64,000 nucleotides of DNA from Variovorax sp. J22P240 (GTDB taxonomy: Bacteria > Pseudomonadota > Gammaproteobacteria > Burkholderiales > Burkholderiaceae_C), in contig NZ_JASZYR010000002.1 in NCBI RefSeq assembly GCF_030316855.1, positions 496,001 to 560,000 on the forward strand, given 5' to 3'. Both the position numbers and the translations under genes were made by a program. The notes beneath the pieces were generated by a model. It was not told where the DNA came from, did no database searches, and saw nothing but the letters and a program-made list of their open reading frames with translations. Each line of letters opens with the position of its first letter. Within the stretch, counting starts at the first letter, position 1. This document shows, piece after piece, positions 28,720 to 38,123 of the stretch.

Positions 28720-29916
28720 ATGAAGAACCAGCTCACCGCTTTGACACTGGCCGTCGCAGCCCTGGCGCTCGCGTCGGGCGCAGCGCATGCGCAGGAAAAG
28801 GTGAAGATCGGCTTCGTCACCGATATGTCCAGCCTGTACGCCGACCTCGAAGGCAAGAACGGCGCGCTCGCCATTCAAATGGCGATCGACGACTTCGGCG
28901 GCAAGGTGCTGGGCCAGCCGATCGAGCTCCTCACGGCCGACCACCAGAACAAGGCCGACATTGCCGCCTCGAAGGCGCGCGAATGGATCGACACCGAAGG
29001 CGTGACGATGGTCTTCGGGGGCACCAATTCGGGCACGGCCCTGGCCACCGCGAAGGTGGCGCAGGAAAAGAAGCGCGTGTATTTCAACAACGGCGCTGCA
29101 TCGTCGGCACTCACCAATGAGCAGTGCAGCCCATACACGGTGCACTACGCATATGACACCGTCGCGCTCGCCAAGGGCACAGGCGCCGCGGTGGTCGATC
29201 GGGGCGGCAAGTCGTGGTTCTTCCTGACCGCCGACTACGCCTTCGGCCATGCGCTCGAGGCCGACACCACTGCCGTGGTCAAGGCGAAGGGTGGTACGGT
29301 GGTCGGCGCGGTGCGCCATCCGCTTAACGCTTCGGATTTCTCGTCCTTCCTGTTGCAGGCGCAGAACTCCAAGGCCCAGATCCTCGGCCTCGCCAATGCG
29401 GGCGGAGACACCATCAATTCGATCAAGGCATCGAAGGAGTTCGGCATCGGCAAGACCATGAAGACCGCGGGCCTGCTGATCTTCCTGAGCGACGTGCACA
29501 GCCTGGGCCTCAAGAACACCGAAGGCCTGCTGCACACCACGAGCTGGTACTGGGACCTGAACGACGACACGCGCAAGTTCGCCAAGCGGTTCTTCGACAA
29601 GACCAAGCGCATGCCGACCGACATCCAGGCGGCCGACTACTCCGCCACCACGACCTACCTGAAGGCCGTGCAGGCAGCCAAGACCACCGATTCGGACAAG
29701 GTGATGGCGCAACTCAAGAGCATGAAGATCGACGACTTCTACGCCAAGGGCCAGATCCGTCCCGATGGCCGCATGGTGCACGACATGTACCTGGTCGAAG
29801 TGAAGTCGCCCGCCGAATCCAAGCAGCCCTGGGACTACCTCAAGGTGAACGCCAAGCTGCCGGGTGAGCAGGTCTTCACCGCGAAGGCCGACTCCAAGTG
29901 CGCCCTCTGGAAATAA
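28720..29916 (+). CDS. Periplasmic ABC substrate-binding protein, first tandem copy (LivK/HAAT type)
   Basis: This 398-residue type I periplasmic binding protein has a Sec signal peptide (cleavage predicted after AHA near residue 24). The mature N-terminus EKVKIGFVTDMSSLYADLEG is typical of the Peripla_BP_6 group. Two cysteines (NEQCSP and SKCALWK at the extreme end) could form a disulfide. It starts 34 nt after livF and is followed at once by a close paralogue. Confidence 0.93.
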   Translation: MKNQLTALTLAVAALALASGAAHAQEKVKIGFVTDMSSLYADLEGKNGALAIQMAIDDFGGKVLGQPIELLTADHQNKADIAASKAREWIDTEGVTMVFGGTNSGTALATAKVAQEKKRVYFNNGAASSALTNEQCSPYTVHYAYDTVALAKGTGAAVVDRGGKSWFFLTADYAFGHALEADTTAVVKAKGGTVVGAVRHPLNASDFSSFLLQAQNSKAQILGLANAGGDTINSIKASKEFGIGKTMKTAGLLIFLSDVHSLGLKNTEGLLHTTSWYWDLNDDTRKFAKRFFDKTKRMPTDIQAADYSATTTYLKAVQAAKTTDSDKVMAQLKSMKIDDFYAKGQIRPDGRMVHDMYLVEVKSPAESKQPWDYLKVNAKLPGEQVFTAKADSKCALWK

Positions 29917-29956
29917 CCGCATCTCTGCTATCAACCAACCTGACCCTGCCCTGAAC

Positions 29957-31150
29957 ATGAAAAAGACCATTGCACTCACCGCCGTTTCCCTTGCCGTTTC
30001 GTTTGCCACCGGCGCCGTGCAGGCCCAGGAGAAGGTCAAGATCGGTTTCATCACCGACATGTCGAGCCTCTACGCCGACGTCGAAGGCAAGAACGGCGCG
30101 ACCGCGATCCAGATGGCCATCGACGACTTCGGTGGCAAGGTCAATGGCCTGCCGATCGAACTCGTCACGGCCGACCACCAGAACAAGGCCGACATCGCGG
30201 CATCGAAGGCGCGCGAGTGGATCGATACCGACAACCTGACGATGCTGTTCGGCGGAACCAATTCCGGCACCGGCCTCGCCATGGCGAAGGTCGCGCAAGA
30301 GAAGAAGCGCGTCTTCATCGTCAATGGCGCGGGCACTTCGGCGCTCACCAACGAGCAATGCAGCCCCTACACCGTTCACTACGCCTACGACACCGTGGCT
30401 TTGGCCAAGGGCACGGGCGGCGCAGTGGTCGAGAACGGTGGCAAGAACTGGTTCTTCCTGACGGCGGACTATGCGTTCGGCGCGGCGCTCGAAGGCGACA
30501 CGGCCAAGGTCGTCAAGGAAAAGGGCGGCACGGTGGTCGGCGGCGTCAAGCATCCGCTCAATGCATCCGACTTCTCGTCCTTCCTGCTGCAGGCTCAGAA
30601 CTCCAAGGCGCAAATCCTCGGCTTGGCCAACGCCGGCGGCGACACCATCAATGCGATCAAGGCTGCCAAGGAATTCGGCATCACGAAGAGCATGAAGATG
30701 GCGGGCTTGCTGGTGTTCATCACCGACATCCACAGCCTCGGCTTGAAGAACACCGAAGGCCTCCTGCTCACCACGAGCTGGGACTGGAACCTCAACGAGC
30801 AGACGCGCGCCTTCGGCAAGAGGTTCTTCGACAAGACCAAGCGCATGCCCACCGACATCCAGGCCGCCGACTATTCCGCCACCACGACCTACCTGAAGGC
30901 CGTTCAGGCAGCCAAGAGCACCGACGCCGACAAGGTGATGGTGGAGCTCAAGAAGATGCCGATCAACGACTTCTACGCCAAGGGCAACATCCGTCCTGAC
31001 GGCCGCTTCGTGCACGACATGTACCTGATGCAGGTCAAGTCGCCGGCCGAATCGACGCAGCCGTGGGACTACTACAAGGTGGTCGCCAAGCTGCCCGGCG
31101 AGCAAGTTTTCACGACCAAAGCCGAGAGCAAATGCGCCGTTTGGAAGTAA
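29957..31150 (+). CDS. Periplasmic ABC substrate-binding protein, second tandem copy
   Basis: This 397-residue paralogue of the preceding gene is identical at clearly more than four fifths of mature positions by eye. Differences cluster in places such as RVYFNNGAASS versus RVFIVNGAGTS and TSWYWDLN versus TSWDWNLN, which may line the ligand cleft. It has a Sec signal ending near VQA. Both copies keep the terminal Cys. A GC-rich repeat starts just behind its stop and separates it from livH. Confidence 0.93.
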   Translation: MKKTIALTAVSLAVSFATGAVQAQEKVKIGFITDMSSLYADVEGKNGATAIQMAIDDFGGKVNGLPIELVTADHQNKADIAASKAREWIDTDNLTMLFGGTNSGTGLAMAKVAQEKKRVFIVNGAGTSALTNEQCSPYTVHYAYDTVALAKGTGGAVVENGGKNWFFLTADYAFGAALEGDTAKVVKEKGGTVVGGVKHPLNASDFSSFLLQAQNSKAQILGLANAGGDTINAIKAAKEFGITKSMKMAGLLVFITDIHSLGLKNTEGLLLTTSWDWNLNEQTRAFGKRFFDKTKRMPTDIQAADYSATTTYLKAVQAAKSTDADKVMVELKKMPINDFYAKGNIRPDGRFVHDMYLMQVKSPAESTQPWDYYKVVAKLPGEQVFTTKAESKCAVWK

Positions 31151-31152
31151 AG

Positions 31153-31231
31153 CTCGCCTCCAGGCTTCGCGCACTGCGTGTCGCTGCGCCTACTCCCTGC
31201 CGGGGGCGGGCCGGCCGCTACGGGCGGCCGG
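31153..31231 (+). repeat. Single copy of the dispersed GC-rich repeat, directly after a stop codon
   Basis: The sequence opens with CTCGCCTCCAGGCTTCGCGC, continues through GTGTCGCTGCGCC and the CCCTGCCGGGGGC hairpin core, and ends in an 8-bp perfect hairpin (CCGGCCGC/GCGGCCGG, 31211-31231). It starts 2 bases after the binding-protein stop and precedes livH by about 50 bp. It may reduce read-through or stabilise the abundant binding-protein mRNA relative to the permease genes. Confidence 0.65.
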
Positions 31232-31281
31232 GCGCGGCGGCCCCCTGGTGAAGAGGGCCGCTCCCGGTTGTTAAGACGTCT

Positions 31282-32157
31282 ATGAACATCTCTCTCCCTG
31301 CCTTGTTGAGCCAGCTCCTGTTGGGGCTGGTCAACGGGTCGTTCTACGCCATTCTGAGCCTCGGGCTCGCGGTGATCTTCGGGCTGCTCAACGTCATCAA
31401 CTTCGCGCACGGCGCGCTGTTCATGCTGGGGGCGGTGTTCACCTGGATGGCGATGAACTATTTCAACGTCAACTACTGGGTGATGCTGGTGGTGGCGCCG
31501 GTCATCGTGGGGCTTTTTGGCGTGCTCATCGAGCGGCTGCTGCTGCGCTGGATCTACAAGCTGGACCATCTCTATGGCTTGCTGCTCACCCTCGGCCTGA
31601 CGCTGCTGATCGAGGGGGTGTTCCGTTCCATCTATGGTGTCTCGGGCCTTGCCTATGACACGCCGGACGCGCTTGCGAGCGCTACCGATCTCGGCTTCAT
31701 GATCCTGCCCAACTACCGGGCCTGGGTGGTCGTCGCGTCGCTCGTCGTGTGCTTCGCGACCTGGTTCGTCATCGAGAAGACGCGACTTGGCGCCTACCTG
31801 CGCGCCGGCACGGAGAACCCGCGGCTGGTGGAGGCCTTCGGCGTCAACGTGCCGTTGATGATCACGCTCACCTATGGCTTCGGCGTCGCGCTCGCAGCCT
31901 TTGCCGGCGTGCTTGCAGCGCCGGTGATCCAGGTGTCGCCGCTGATGGGGCAGAACCTCATCATCGTGGTGTTCGCCGTGGTCGTGATCGGTGGCATGGG
32001 CTCGATCATGGGCGCCATCCTCACCGGGCTCGGGCTCGGCGTGATCGAGGGGCTGACCAAGGTCTTCTATCCGGAGGCTTCCTCCACCGTGGTGTTCGTG
32101 ATCATGGTCATCGTGCTGCTCATTCGCCCCGCCGGCCTGTTCGGCAAAGAAAAATAA
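31282..32157 (+). CDS. Branched-chain amino acid-type ABC permease (LivH-like)
   Basis: This 291-residue inner-membrane permease has about eight helices. Characteristic segments are LGLAVIFGLLNVINFAHGA near the N-terminus and GFGVALAAFAGVLAAPVIQV. The loop GENPRLVEAFGVNV-like (here TENPRLVEAFGVNVP) is the ATPase-coupling region. It forms the channel with the livM product encoded 12 nt downstream. Confidence 0.94.
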   Translation: MNISLPALLSQLLLGLVNGSFYAILSLGLAVIFGLLNVINFAHGALFMLGAVFTWMAMNYFNVNYWVMLVVAPVIVGLFGVLIERLLLRWIYKLDHLYGLLLTLGLTLLIEGVFRSIYGVSGLAYDTPDALASATDLGFMILPNYRAWVVVASLVVCFATWFVIEKTRLGAYLRAGTENPRLVEAFGVNVPLMITLTYGFGVALAAFAGVLAAPVIQVSPLMGQNLIIVVFAVVVIGGMGSIMGAILTGLGLGVIEGLTKVFYPEASSTVVFVIMVIVLLIRPAGLFGKEK

Positions 32158-32169
32158 GACGACAGCTGC

Positions 32170-33159
32170 ATGAAAAAGCTTTCCACTGTCATTTATCTGC
32201 TGCTGCTCGTCGCACTGGTCGCGGCGCCGTTCGCCGGCGCCTACCCCGTGTTCGTGATGAAGCTCATGTGCTTCGCGCTCTTTGCATCGGCTTTCAATCT
32301 GCTGCTGGGCTATACGGGGCTGCTGTCCTTCGGCCACGCGGCTTTCCTCGGCGGTTCCGCCTACGTGGCGGGCCATGCGATGAAGGTGTGGGGCCTGACG
32401 CCTGAACTGGGGCTCATCGCCGGCACGATCACAGGCGCGCTGCTGGGCTGGCTCTTCGGCGTGCTGGCGATTCGCCGGCAAGGCATCTACTTCGCGATGA
32501 TCACGCTGGCGCTCGCGCAGATGGTGTTCTTCGTCGCATTGCAGGCGAAGTTCACCGGCGGCGAGGACGGCCTGCAGGGTGTGCCGCGCGGCAAGCTCTT
32601 CGGCGTGCTCGATCTGCAGAACGACCTCACCATGTACTACGTCACGCTCGTGATCGTCGTCGCCGCGTTCCTGCTGATCGTGCGCACCATCCACTCGCCC
32701 TTCGGGCAGGTGCTGAAGGGCATCAAGGAAAACGAGCCGCGTGCACTCTCGCTGGGCTACGACGTAAGCCGCTTCAAGCTGCTGGCCTTCGTGATCTCGG
32801 CGGCGCTGTCGGGCCTCGCGGGTTCGCTCAAGACGCTGGTGCTGGGCTTTGCCACGCTGTCTGACGTGCACTGGAGCGCTTCGGGACAGGTCATCCTGAT
32901 GACGCTGGTCGGCGGCCTGGGCACGCTCTCGGGTCCGCTGGTCGGCTCGGCCGTGGTGGTGCTGCTCGAGAACAAGATCGGCGAGTTCGGCCACTTGCTG
33001 GCCCGCATCACGACCATCGACTGGTTCAACACGCTGGGCGAATCGGTCACCATGGTCACGGGCCTGATCTTCGTGATCTGCGTTCTCGCCTTCCGGCGCG
33101 GGATCATGGGCGAGATCATTGCCTTCATCGATCGTCGGCGTGGGGCAGCCAAGGGTTGA
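32170..33159 (+). CDS. Branched-chain amino acid-type ABC permease (LivM-like)
   Basis: This 329-residue second permease subunit has an N-terminal helix, then the family motif LGYTGLLSFGHAAFLGGSAY. The ATPase-coupling loop is IKENEPRALSLGYDVSRFK. It closes the operon. The next gene, attH-like, is convergent with only 18 bp between the stops. Confidence 0.94.
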   Translation: MKKLSTVIYLLLLVALVAAPFAGAYPVFVMKLMCFALFASAFNLLLGYTGLLSFGHAAFLGGSAYVAGHAMKVWGLTPELGLIAGTITGALLGWLFGVLAIRRQGIYFAMITLALAQMVFFVALQAKFTGGEDGLQGVPRGKLFGVLDLQNDLTMYYVTLVIVVAAFLLIVRTIHSPFGQVLKGIKENEPRALSLGYDVSRFKLLAFVISAALSGLAGSLKTLVLGFATLSDVHWSASGQVILMTLVGGLGTLSGPLVGSAVVVLLENKIGEFGHLLARITTIDWFNTLGESVTMVTGLIFVICVLAFRRGIMGEIIAFIDRRRGAAKG

Positions 33160-33177
33160 GCGCCAGCTCGAAGGCGT

Positions 33178-34239
33178 TCAGAGCCGCAGCGGCTGCGCGT
33201 AACCCGTGAGTTCGAGGTAGCCGCGGCCAACGGATTTTCCGCTCGCATCCAGCAAGTTGCTCAGGCCTTCCCAGTACACGGTGCCGGTCGAGCCCTGGCC
33301 GTCAAGCTCCTGATCGTCCAGCAGGGCGCGTACCGCGAAGGCGCCGGCAGGCGTCTGGATTCGCCACCGTGTCGGGTAGACCGCTCTCGTGCGTGGGCTC
33401 GTCCAGGTACCTTCGGCATCGAAGTGCAGTTCGTCCGGGCCGAACACCCGCTGGTGCCCGTCGGCGGTGCGCAGCGAGCCGCCCGCCCAGATCGCCGACC
33501 CGTCACGGCCCCGGATGCGGAAAGCCATCAACGCGCCGCCATCGAAGAGATTCATGCCGATCCAGTCCCAGCCTGCCGCGTCCGGGTGCAGGTAGGCCTC
33601 GCTCCATTCGCGATCGAGCCATGCGGTGCCCTGCACATCGAAGCGCCTGCCTTGCAGGCTCAGGCTGCCCTTCGACGCGAGCTGTGGCTCGCTGTAGTAG
33701 TAGCTGGCCTGCTCGGCGTCCGGGCCCTTGCGCGAGAGGCCCGCGCTGCCTTGCAGCATTACCGGCTGGGTAGGGTTGAAGCGCAAGTCGATCGCAAAGC
33801 CGTTGGCGGGAAGGCGTGCCACATAGCTATTGGCGTCGCGCCGGAGCGTCCAGTCACGCAAGCGGACGTCGGTGTCGGCTTCGGAGGCATAGGCCACGCC
33901 GAAGCCCGCGCGTGCGATGCGCTGGTCGTGCCACAGCTTGCGGCCTTCGAGATCGGTGATGGCCGCGTGCGCAAAGATCAACTGCCGAGCAGCGAAGGCG
34001 GATCGCATCGACTGCGTCGCTTCGACGCGCGAGCGAAAGAAGGTGAGCTGGAATCCGAATTCACGCGCACCGGATTTCGCATGCCCCGTGATGTACCACC
34101 ACTCGGTGCGCAAGTCCGGATGGCTGCCGAAATCGCGCGGAAACTGCATGGCACGCGGCGGCAATGCCCATGCCGCAGGCACCGCGAGCGCGGACAGCAA
34201 CACAGCGCGACGTGACAGACCCTGCGAGGACGCATTCAT
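33178..34239 (-). CDS. Lipocalin-like CrtC/AttH-family exported protein
   Basis: This 353-residue protein resembles carotenoid 1,2-hydratase (CrtC) and AttH of AttEFGH-type systems. Conserved motifs are RTEWWYITGHAKS near residue 43, FGFQLTFFRS and WLDREWSEAYLHPDAAGWDW. The N-terminus SRRAVLLSALAVPAAWA looks like a twin-arginine signal, so it is probably exported folded. No other carotenoid gene is nearby. The FtsX-like permease and an ABC ATPase on the same strand (35528 and 40804) suggest an AttEFGH-like role with unknown substrate. GAAAAT lies 6 nt before the ATG (34246-34251). Confidence 0.85.
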   Translation of the reverse strand: MNASSQGLSRRAVLLSALAVPAAWALPPRAMQFPRDFGSHPDLRTEWWYITGHAKSGAREFGFQLTFFRSRVEATQSMRSAFAARQLIFAHAAITDLEGRKLWHDQRIARAGFGVAYASEADTDVRLRDWTLRRDANSYVARLPANGFAIDLRFNPTQPVMLQGSAGLSRKGPDAEQASYYYSEPQLASKGSLSLQGRRFDVQGTAWLDREWSEAYLHPDAAGWDWIGMNLFDGGALMAFRIRGRDGSAIWAGGSLRTADGHQRVFGPDELHFDAEGTWTSPRTRAVYPTRWRIQTPAGAFAVRALLDDQELDGQGSTGTVYWEGLSNLLDASGKSVGRGYLELTGYAQPLRL

Positions 34240-34289
34240 TCACACATTTTCGGCCATTCGATTAAGAATGCGGGCGCTGGAGAGTCCCC

Positions 34290-34676
34290 ATGCAAAAGAC
34301 CGCGCCCGCTTCAAGTCCCGACGCCTATGTGCTGGCGCTCGATGGCTGGCGGCGCGAGTGCGTCGAAGGGTTGCGAGCCGCGGTGCGTTCCGCGTCAACG
34401 ATGGAGGAGGTGGTGAAGTGGCGCCACCTCGTCTATCTGGCGAACGGGCCGGTGCTGCTCATTCGCGCGGAGGACAGCCGTGTCCTGTTCGGCTTCTGGC
34501 GAGGGCAGCGCCTGCGTGACATCGAACCGGGTCTCAAACCCGGAGGCAAGTACGAGATGGCCACATTGGAGTTGCACGAAGGAATGGCCGTCGATACCGC
34601 CACGGTGCGGCGCCTGACGCGAGAGGCGGTCGAACTCAATCGAACCTTGGGCGATCCGACGCTCGCTGCGAAGTGA
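34290..34676 (+). CDS. DUF1801 (YdhG-like) domain protein
   Basis: This 128-residue soluble protein of unknown function has the hydrophobic core of the DUF1801/YdhG superfamily (EEVVKWRHLVYLANGPVLLI, then LFGFWRGQRLRDIEPGLKPG). The family fold is SufE/iron-chaperone-like but the biochemical role is not established. GGAGAG before the ATG is a usable ribosome site. It lies divergent from attH and just before an alpha/beta hydrolase gene. Confidence 0.75.
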   Translation: MQKTAPASSPDAYVLALDGWRRECVEGLRAAVRSASTMEEVVKWRHLVYLANGPVLLIRAEDSRVLFGFWRGQRLRDIEPGLKPGGKYEMATLELHEGMAVDTATVRRLTREAVELNRTLGDPTLAAK

Positions 34677-34714
34677 GACAGGGTCAACGGACCGCCGTTC
34701 CTGGAGCATTGAAC

Positions 34715-35515
34715 ATGCAGATCCTCAGCCCGTTCTTTCGCGAAGCCGGCGCCGGTCCCGGCGTGGTGTGCCTGCACTCGAACGCGAGCAGTTCGAGCCA
34801 ATGGCGCGGCCTCATGGACCGCCTGGCACCGCAGTTTCACGTGCTGGCGGCCGACTCTTTTGGAGCGGGCAAGAGTCCCACGTGGCCGACCGACCGGAAG
34901 GTTGCGCTCCGCGACGAGGTCGCGCTGCTCGAACCCGTTCTCGCGCTTGCCGGAGATCCCATGGTTCTGGTCGGCCATTCGTACGGCGCTGCCATTGCGC
35001 TCGTCGCAGCGATCGTTCATCCGCAGCGCGTGCGCGCCCTGGCGCTGTACGAGCCGACCTTGTTCGCACTGCTGGATGCCGAGACGCCACCGCCCAATGC
35101 AGCCGATGGCATTCGCTCGGCCGTGGCGGGCGCCGGTGCCGCGCTCGACCAAGGCGATCCGTCCGAGGCAGCCAGATGCTTCATCGACTACTGGATGGGC
35201 GCAGGCGCCTGGAAACACACGCCCGACGCTCGCAAAGGCCCGATAGAAGGCTCGATGGTCAACGTCCGCAACTGGGCACGTGCGTTGCTGACTGAACCGA
35301 CTCCCCTCGCTGCCTTTGCCGCAATGCGTGTTCCAGTGCTCTACATGACCGGGAAGAAGTCGCCGGACTCTTCCCTCGGCGTCGCCAGGTTGCTGAAGCG
35401 CACATTGCCCGACGTCCAGGTCGTCGAGTTCGATTCGCTCGGTCATATGGGCCCCGTGACGCATCCGGAAATCGTCAATGATGAAATCTGCCGCTTCCTG
35501 AAGTCTCTTTCCTGA
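34715..35515 (+). CDS. Alpha/beta-fold hydrolase
   Basis: This 266-residue soluble hydrolase has nucleophile elbow GHSYGAA near residues 88-94 (Ser in the centre). A late Asp lies in MTGKKSPDSSLG and the likely catalytic His in SLGHMGPVTHPE near the C-terminus. The ATG at 34715 follows GGAG by 9 nt and was preferred to an upstream ATG at 34673 within the preceding gene. The substrate is unknown. Confidence 0.88.
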   Translation: MQILSPFFREAGAGPGVVCLHSNASSSSQWRGLMDRLAPQFHVLAADSFGAGKSPTWPTDRKVALRDEVALLEPVLALAGDPMVLVGHSYGAAIALVAAIVHPQRVRALALYEPTLFALLDAETPPPNAADGIRSAVAGAGAALDQGDPSEAARCFIDYWMGAGAWKHTPDARKGPIEGSMVNVRNWARALLTEPTPLAAFAAMRVPVLYMTGKKSPDSSLGVARLLKRTLPDVQVVEFDSLGHMGPVTHPEIVNDEICRFLKSLS

Positions 35516-35527
35516 GCCGGCTTCAGT

Positions 35528-38092
35528 TCACCAGTCTTCCTTTACCGCCATCACCGCATCGTGTCCCGCCGCCGCGCGGCCGGCCAGCCAAGCCGTGATG
35601 GTGCCGGCAGCCAGCACGGCCGCGCACAGCGCGAGGAGGCGCGTCCAAGGCACCAGCAGATCCATGGTCCAGTGGAAGCTTTGCGGGTTGACCACGTGCA
35701 CCAGCACCACCGACACCGCCAGCCCGAGCACCAGCCCTGCGACCGCGCCGATGGCGGTCCATGCAGCGCCTTCACCGGCGACGATGGCGAGCACCTGTGT
35801 GCGCGTGAAGCCCAGGTGTGCGAGCAACCCGAACTCCTTGCGACGCGCCAGCACCTGCGCGCTGAAACTGGCGGCGATGCCAAACAGCCCAATGCCGATC
35901 GCGACGGCCTGCAGCCAGTAGGTCACGGCAAAGCTGCGGTCGAAGATGCGCAGCGAGGTCGCGCGGATCTGGCCCACCGAGGCGATTTCAATGGGTTCGC
36001 TCGTGCCGAGTTCGCGCGCCGCAAACTCGCGCACTGCCTGCTCGGCCGTGCCGGCATGGGTTCCCGGCGCAAGCCAGAGCGCGATGTCGCTCACGTTGCG
36101 CTCGCCGCTGAGCCGCTCGAAGTCCCGCGCGTCCATGGTGATCGCGCCGAACTGGCGGATGTAGTCCCGCCACACGCCGGCAACGAAGAAGACCGGTGGC
36201 ACCGCCCGTTCGCCGGCCGCGCCCGTGGCCCAGGCGCGTGCCAGCGGCTCGAAGACCGTGCCCGGCTTCGCGTCATAGAGTTCGACCATGGCCTCGCTCA
36301 CGTAGATGCCGACCTGTCCCGCGGGCACCGGCAAGGCCGCACCCAGCAAGGGAAGCGACCGACCGGCATCTTCTTCGAGGCTGCGCGAAATCAGCGTGAC
36401 GGAGGGCCGCGAAGGATCGAGCAGCAAGGCCCGTGTTCGCAGCGTGCCGGTGCGCACAACGCCCGGCAAGTGCGCGAGGGACTGCACGAAGGTCGGCGAG
36501 AAGGCCGCCTGCTCGCTGATCGAACTTCCGCCGGCTGCGCTGCGCACATAGAGATCGGCCGGCAAGACCACATCCAGCCAGCGCGTGACCGACTCGCGAA
36601 AGCTCGCGACCATGACGGTCAGCGCGACGGCGAGGCTGAGGCTCGCGACCACGCCGCTGACCGCCACTGCCGCTGTCCCCCGCATGCGTCGCGCGCGCTC
36701 GATCGCCAGCAGCGGCAGCACGCGTCGCGCGAACAGGGGTGCGAGGCGGTCATACAGCAGGGCGATGAGCCACGGCAGCGCCGCGATGCCGCCGACCAGC
36801 AGGAAGCCGACGGAGAGATAGGCCGCGATCGGGATACCGTACACCGCCGGCGCCAGCGCCAGGGCCACGCCGGCCGCGATCAACAGCAGAGCAATGCCAT
36901 GCGCGCTGCCGCGCGCGGGCGCGGCACCCAGGCCTTTCAGCGTCTGGGCTTCCGGCAGGGCTTGGGCCGCCCGGGCGGGCCACCAGCCGCCGACGCCTGC
37001 AGCGAGCACGCCCAGCGCGCCATAAAGCACTGCCGCGCCCGTGCTCCATCGCAAGGTCGGCGCCACGCCTTCGAAGTAGCCGCCGCCGAGATCGCCGCCC
37101 AGCACCTGCAGCGCGAACTGCGCCAGCGCAGTGCCCAGCGCGATGCCAGCCATGCTGCCGATCAGTCCGAGTGCGATGGATTCGGCCAGCACCAGCCGCA
37201 GCCGCTCGCGCGGGGTGACACCAAGCACGCCCAGCAGCGCGAACTGCTGCGCGCGCTTGGCCACGCTCAGAGCCAGCACGGAGAACACCAGGAAGGCCCC
37301 CGTGAACAGGGCCACCAGCGCGAGAACCGTCAGGTTGACCCGGTAGGCTCGCGACAGGTTGCTCACCCGCTGCGCAGCGTCGCCCGGCTCGGCGATCTGG
37401 ATGCCCGCCGGCCAGCCGGGCGATTGCCGCAGCGATTGGATGAAGGCCGCGCGATCGGCACCCGGCGCGAGGCGCAGGTCGATGCGCGTGAGCCGGCCGC
37501 CACGCTCGAACAGGTCCTGCGCCGCGCCGATGTCCATCACGGCGAGCGCGGCACCGCCAGCCGCGACTTGGCCGGCGACGTTGAGCGTTTGCCATTGCGT
37601 GCCGACGCGCAACTGCATGGTGGTCGCGGAATCGCCCAGCGCCTTGCGTGCGGCGGCGTTGAGGAAAACGTGGCCCGGCGCCAGCAGTGCCAGCCGGTCG
37701 CCGCCCTCGGCGGGCCGAGGCATCAGCGCCGGCGCGATCGAAGGGAGCACCAGCGCATCGACGCCGACCACGCGCAGCGGCAAGCGGCGCTCGCCCGCGA
37801 TCGTCAGACTCTGCACTTCCAGCACCGGGCTCGCCAGCGTCACTTGCGGATGCTGCGCCACTTGAGCGAACACCGCCTCGTCGAAGCTCCCTTGCGCGGC
37901 GCGCAGCTCAAGATCGGGCTGGCCGTTGACCGAACGCACCGCACTGGAGAACTCGTCGAGCGCCGAGGCGTTGATGAGCTGCACCGAAAAAGCCAACGCC
38001 ACGCCCAGCATCACGGCGACGACCGCCGCCGCGTTGCGCCACGGATGGTGGCGCAGCTCTTGCCAGGAAAAGGTTGAAAGCAGCGAGCGCAT
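35528..38092 (-). CDS. FtsX-like ABC permease with duplicated core (AttF/AttG type)
   Basis: This 854-residue inner-membrane protein has an N-terminal helix (AAAVVAVMLGVALAFSVQL), a large periplasmic domain and then two FtsX-type three-helix blocks (about residues 250-460 and 740-850). This architecture matches MacB/LolCE-like permeases that do mechanical work on periplasmic substrates rather than classic transport. It lies on the same strand as the AttH-like gene and the AttE-like ATPase, with unrelated genes between them, so the three probably form one scattered complex. Confidence 0.88.
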   Translation of the reverse strand: MRSLLSTFSWQELRHHPWRNAAAVVAVMLGVALAFSVQLINASALDEFSSAVRSVNGQPDLELRAAQGSFDEAVFAQVAQHPQVTLASPVLEVQSLTIAGERRLPLRVVGVDALVLPSIAPALMPRPAEGGDRLALLAPGHVFLNAAARKALGDSATTMQLRVGTQWQTLNVAGQVAAGGAALAVMDIGAAQDLFERGGRLTRIDLRLAPGADRAAFIQSLRQSPGWPAGIQIAEPGDAAQRVSNLSRAYRVNLTVLALVALFTGAFLVFSVLALSVAKRAQQFALLGVLGVTPRERLRLVLAESIALGLIGSMAGIALGTALAQFALQVLGGDLGGGYFEGVAPTLRWSTGAAVLYGALGVLAAGVGGWWPARAAQALPEAQTLKGLGAAPARGSAHGIALLLIAAGVALALAPAVYGIPIAAYLSVGFLLVGGIAALPWLIALLYDRLAPLFARRVLPLLAIERARRMRGTAAVAVSGVVASLSLAVALTVMVASFRESVTRWLDVVLPADLYVRSAAGGSSISEQAAFSPTFVQSLAHLPGVVRTGTLRTRALLLDPSRPSVTLISRSLEEDAGRSLPLLGAALPVPAGQVGIYVSEAMVELYDAKPGTVFEPLARAWATGAAGERAVPPVFFVAGVWRDYIRQFGAITMDARDFERLSGERNVSDIALWLAPGTHAGTAEQAVREFAARELGTSEPIEIASVGQIRATSLRIFDRSFAVTYWLQAVAIGIGLFGIAASFSAQVLARRKEFGLLAHLGFTRTQVLAIVAGEGAAWTAIGAVAGLVLGLAVSVVLVHVVNPQSFHWTMDLLVPWTRLLALCAAVLAAGTITAWLAGRAAAGHDAVMAVKEDW

Positions 38093-38123
38093 GCCGCCTC
38101 ATTCTGCGCGATGCGCACGCCGG

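Noticed and set aside
31072..32994. A 640-codon minus-strand frame opposite livH and livM
   Set aside because: It mirrors two recognisable permease genes and shows only low-complexity charged residues.
33178..34239. A carotenoid biosynthesis gene (crtC)
   Set aside because: No other carotenoid gene is present, and the FtsX permease and ABC ATPase nearby fit an AttH-like role better.
35561..38077. An 838-codon open frame on the plus strand opposite the FtsX-like permease
   Set aside because: The composition is Arg/Gln/His-rich without motifs, while the minus-strand frame has clear membrane helices and FtsX architecture.
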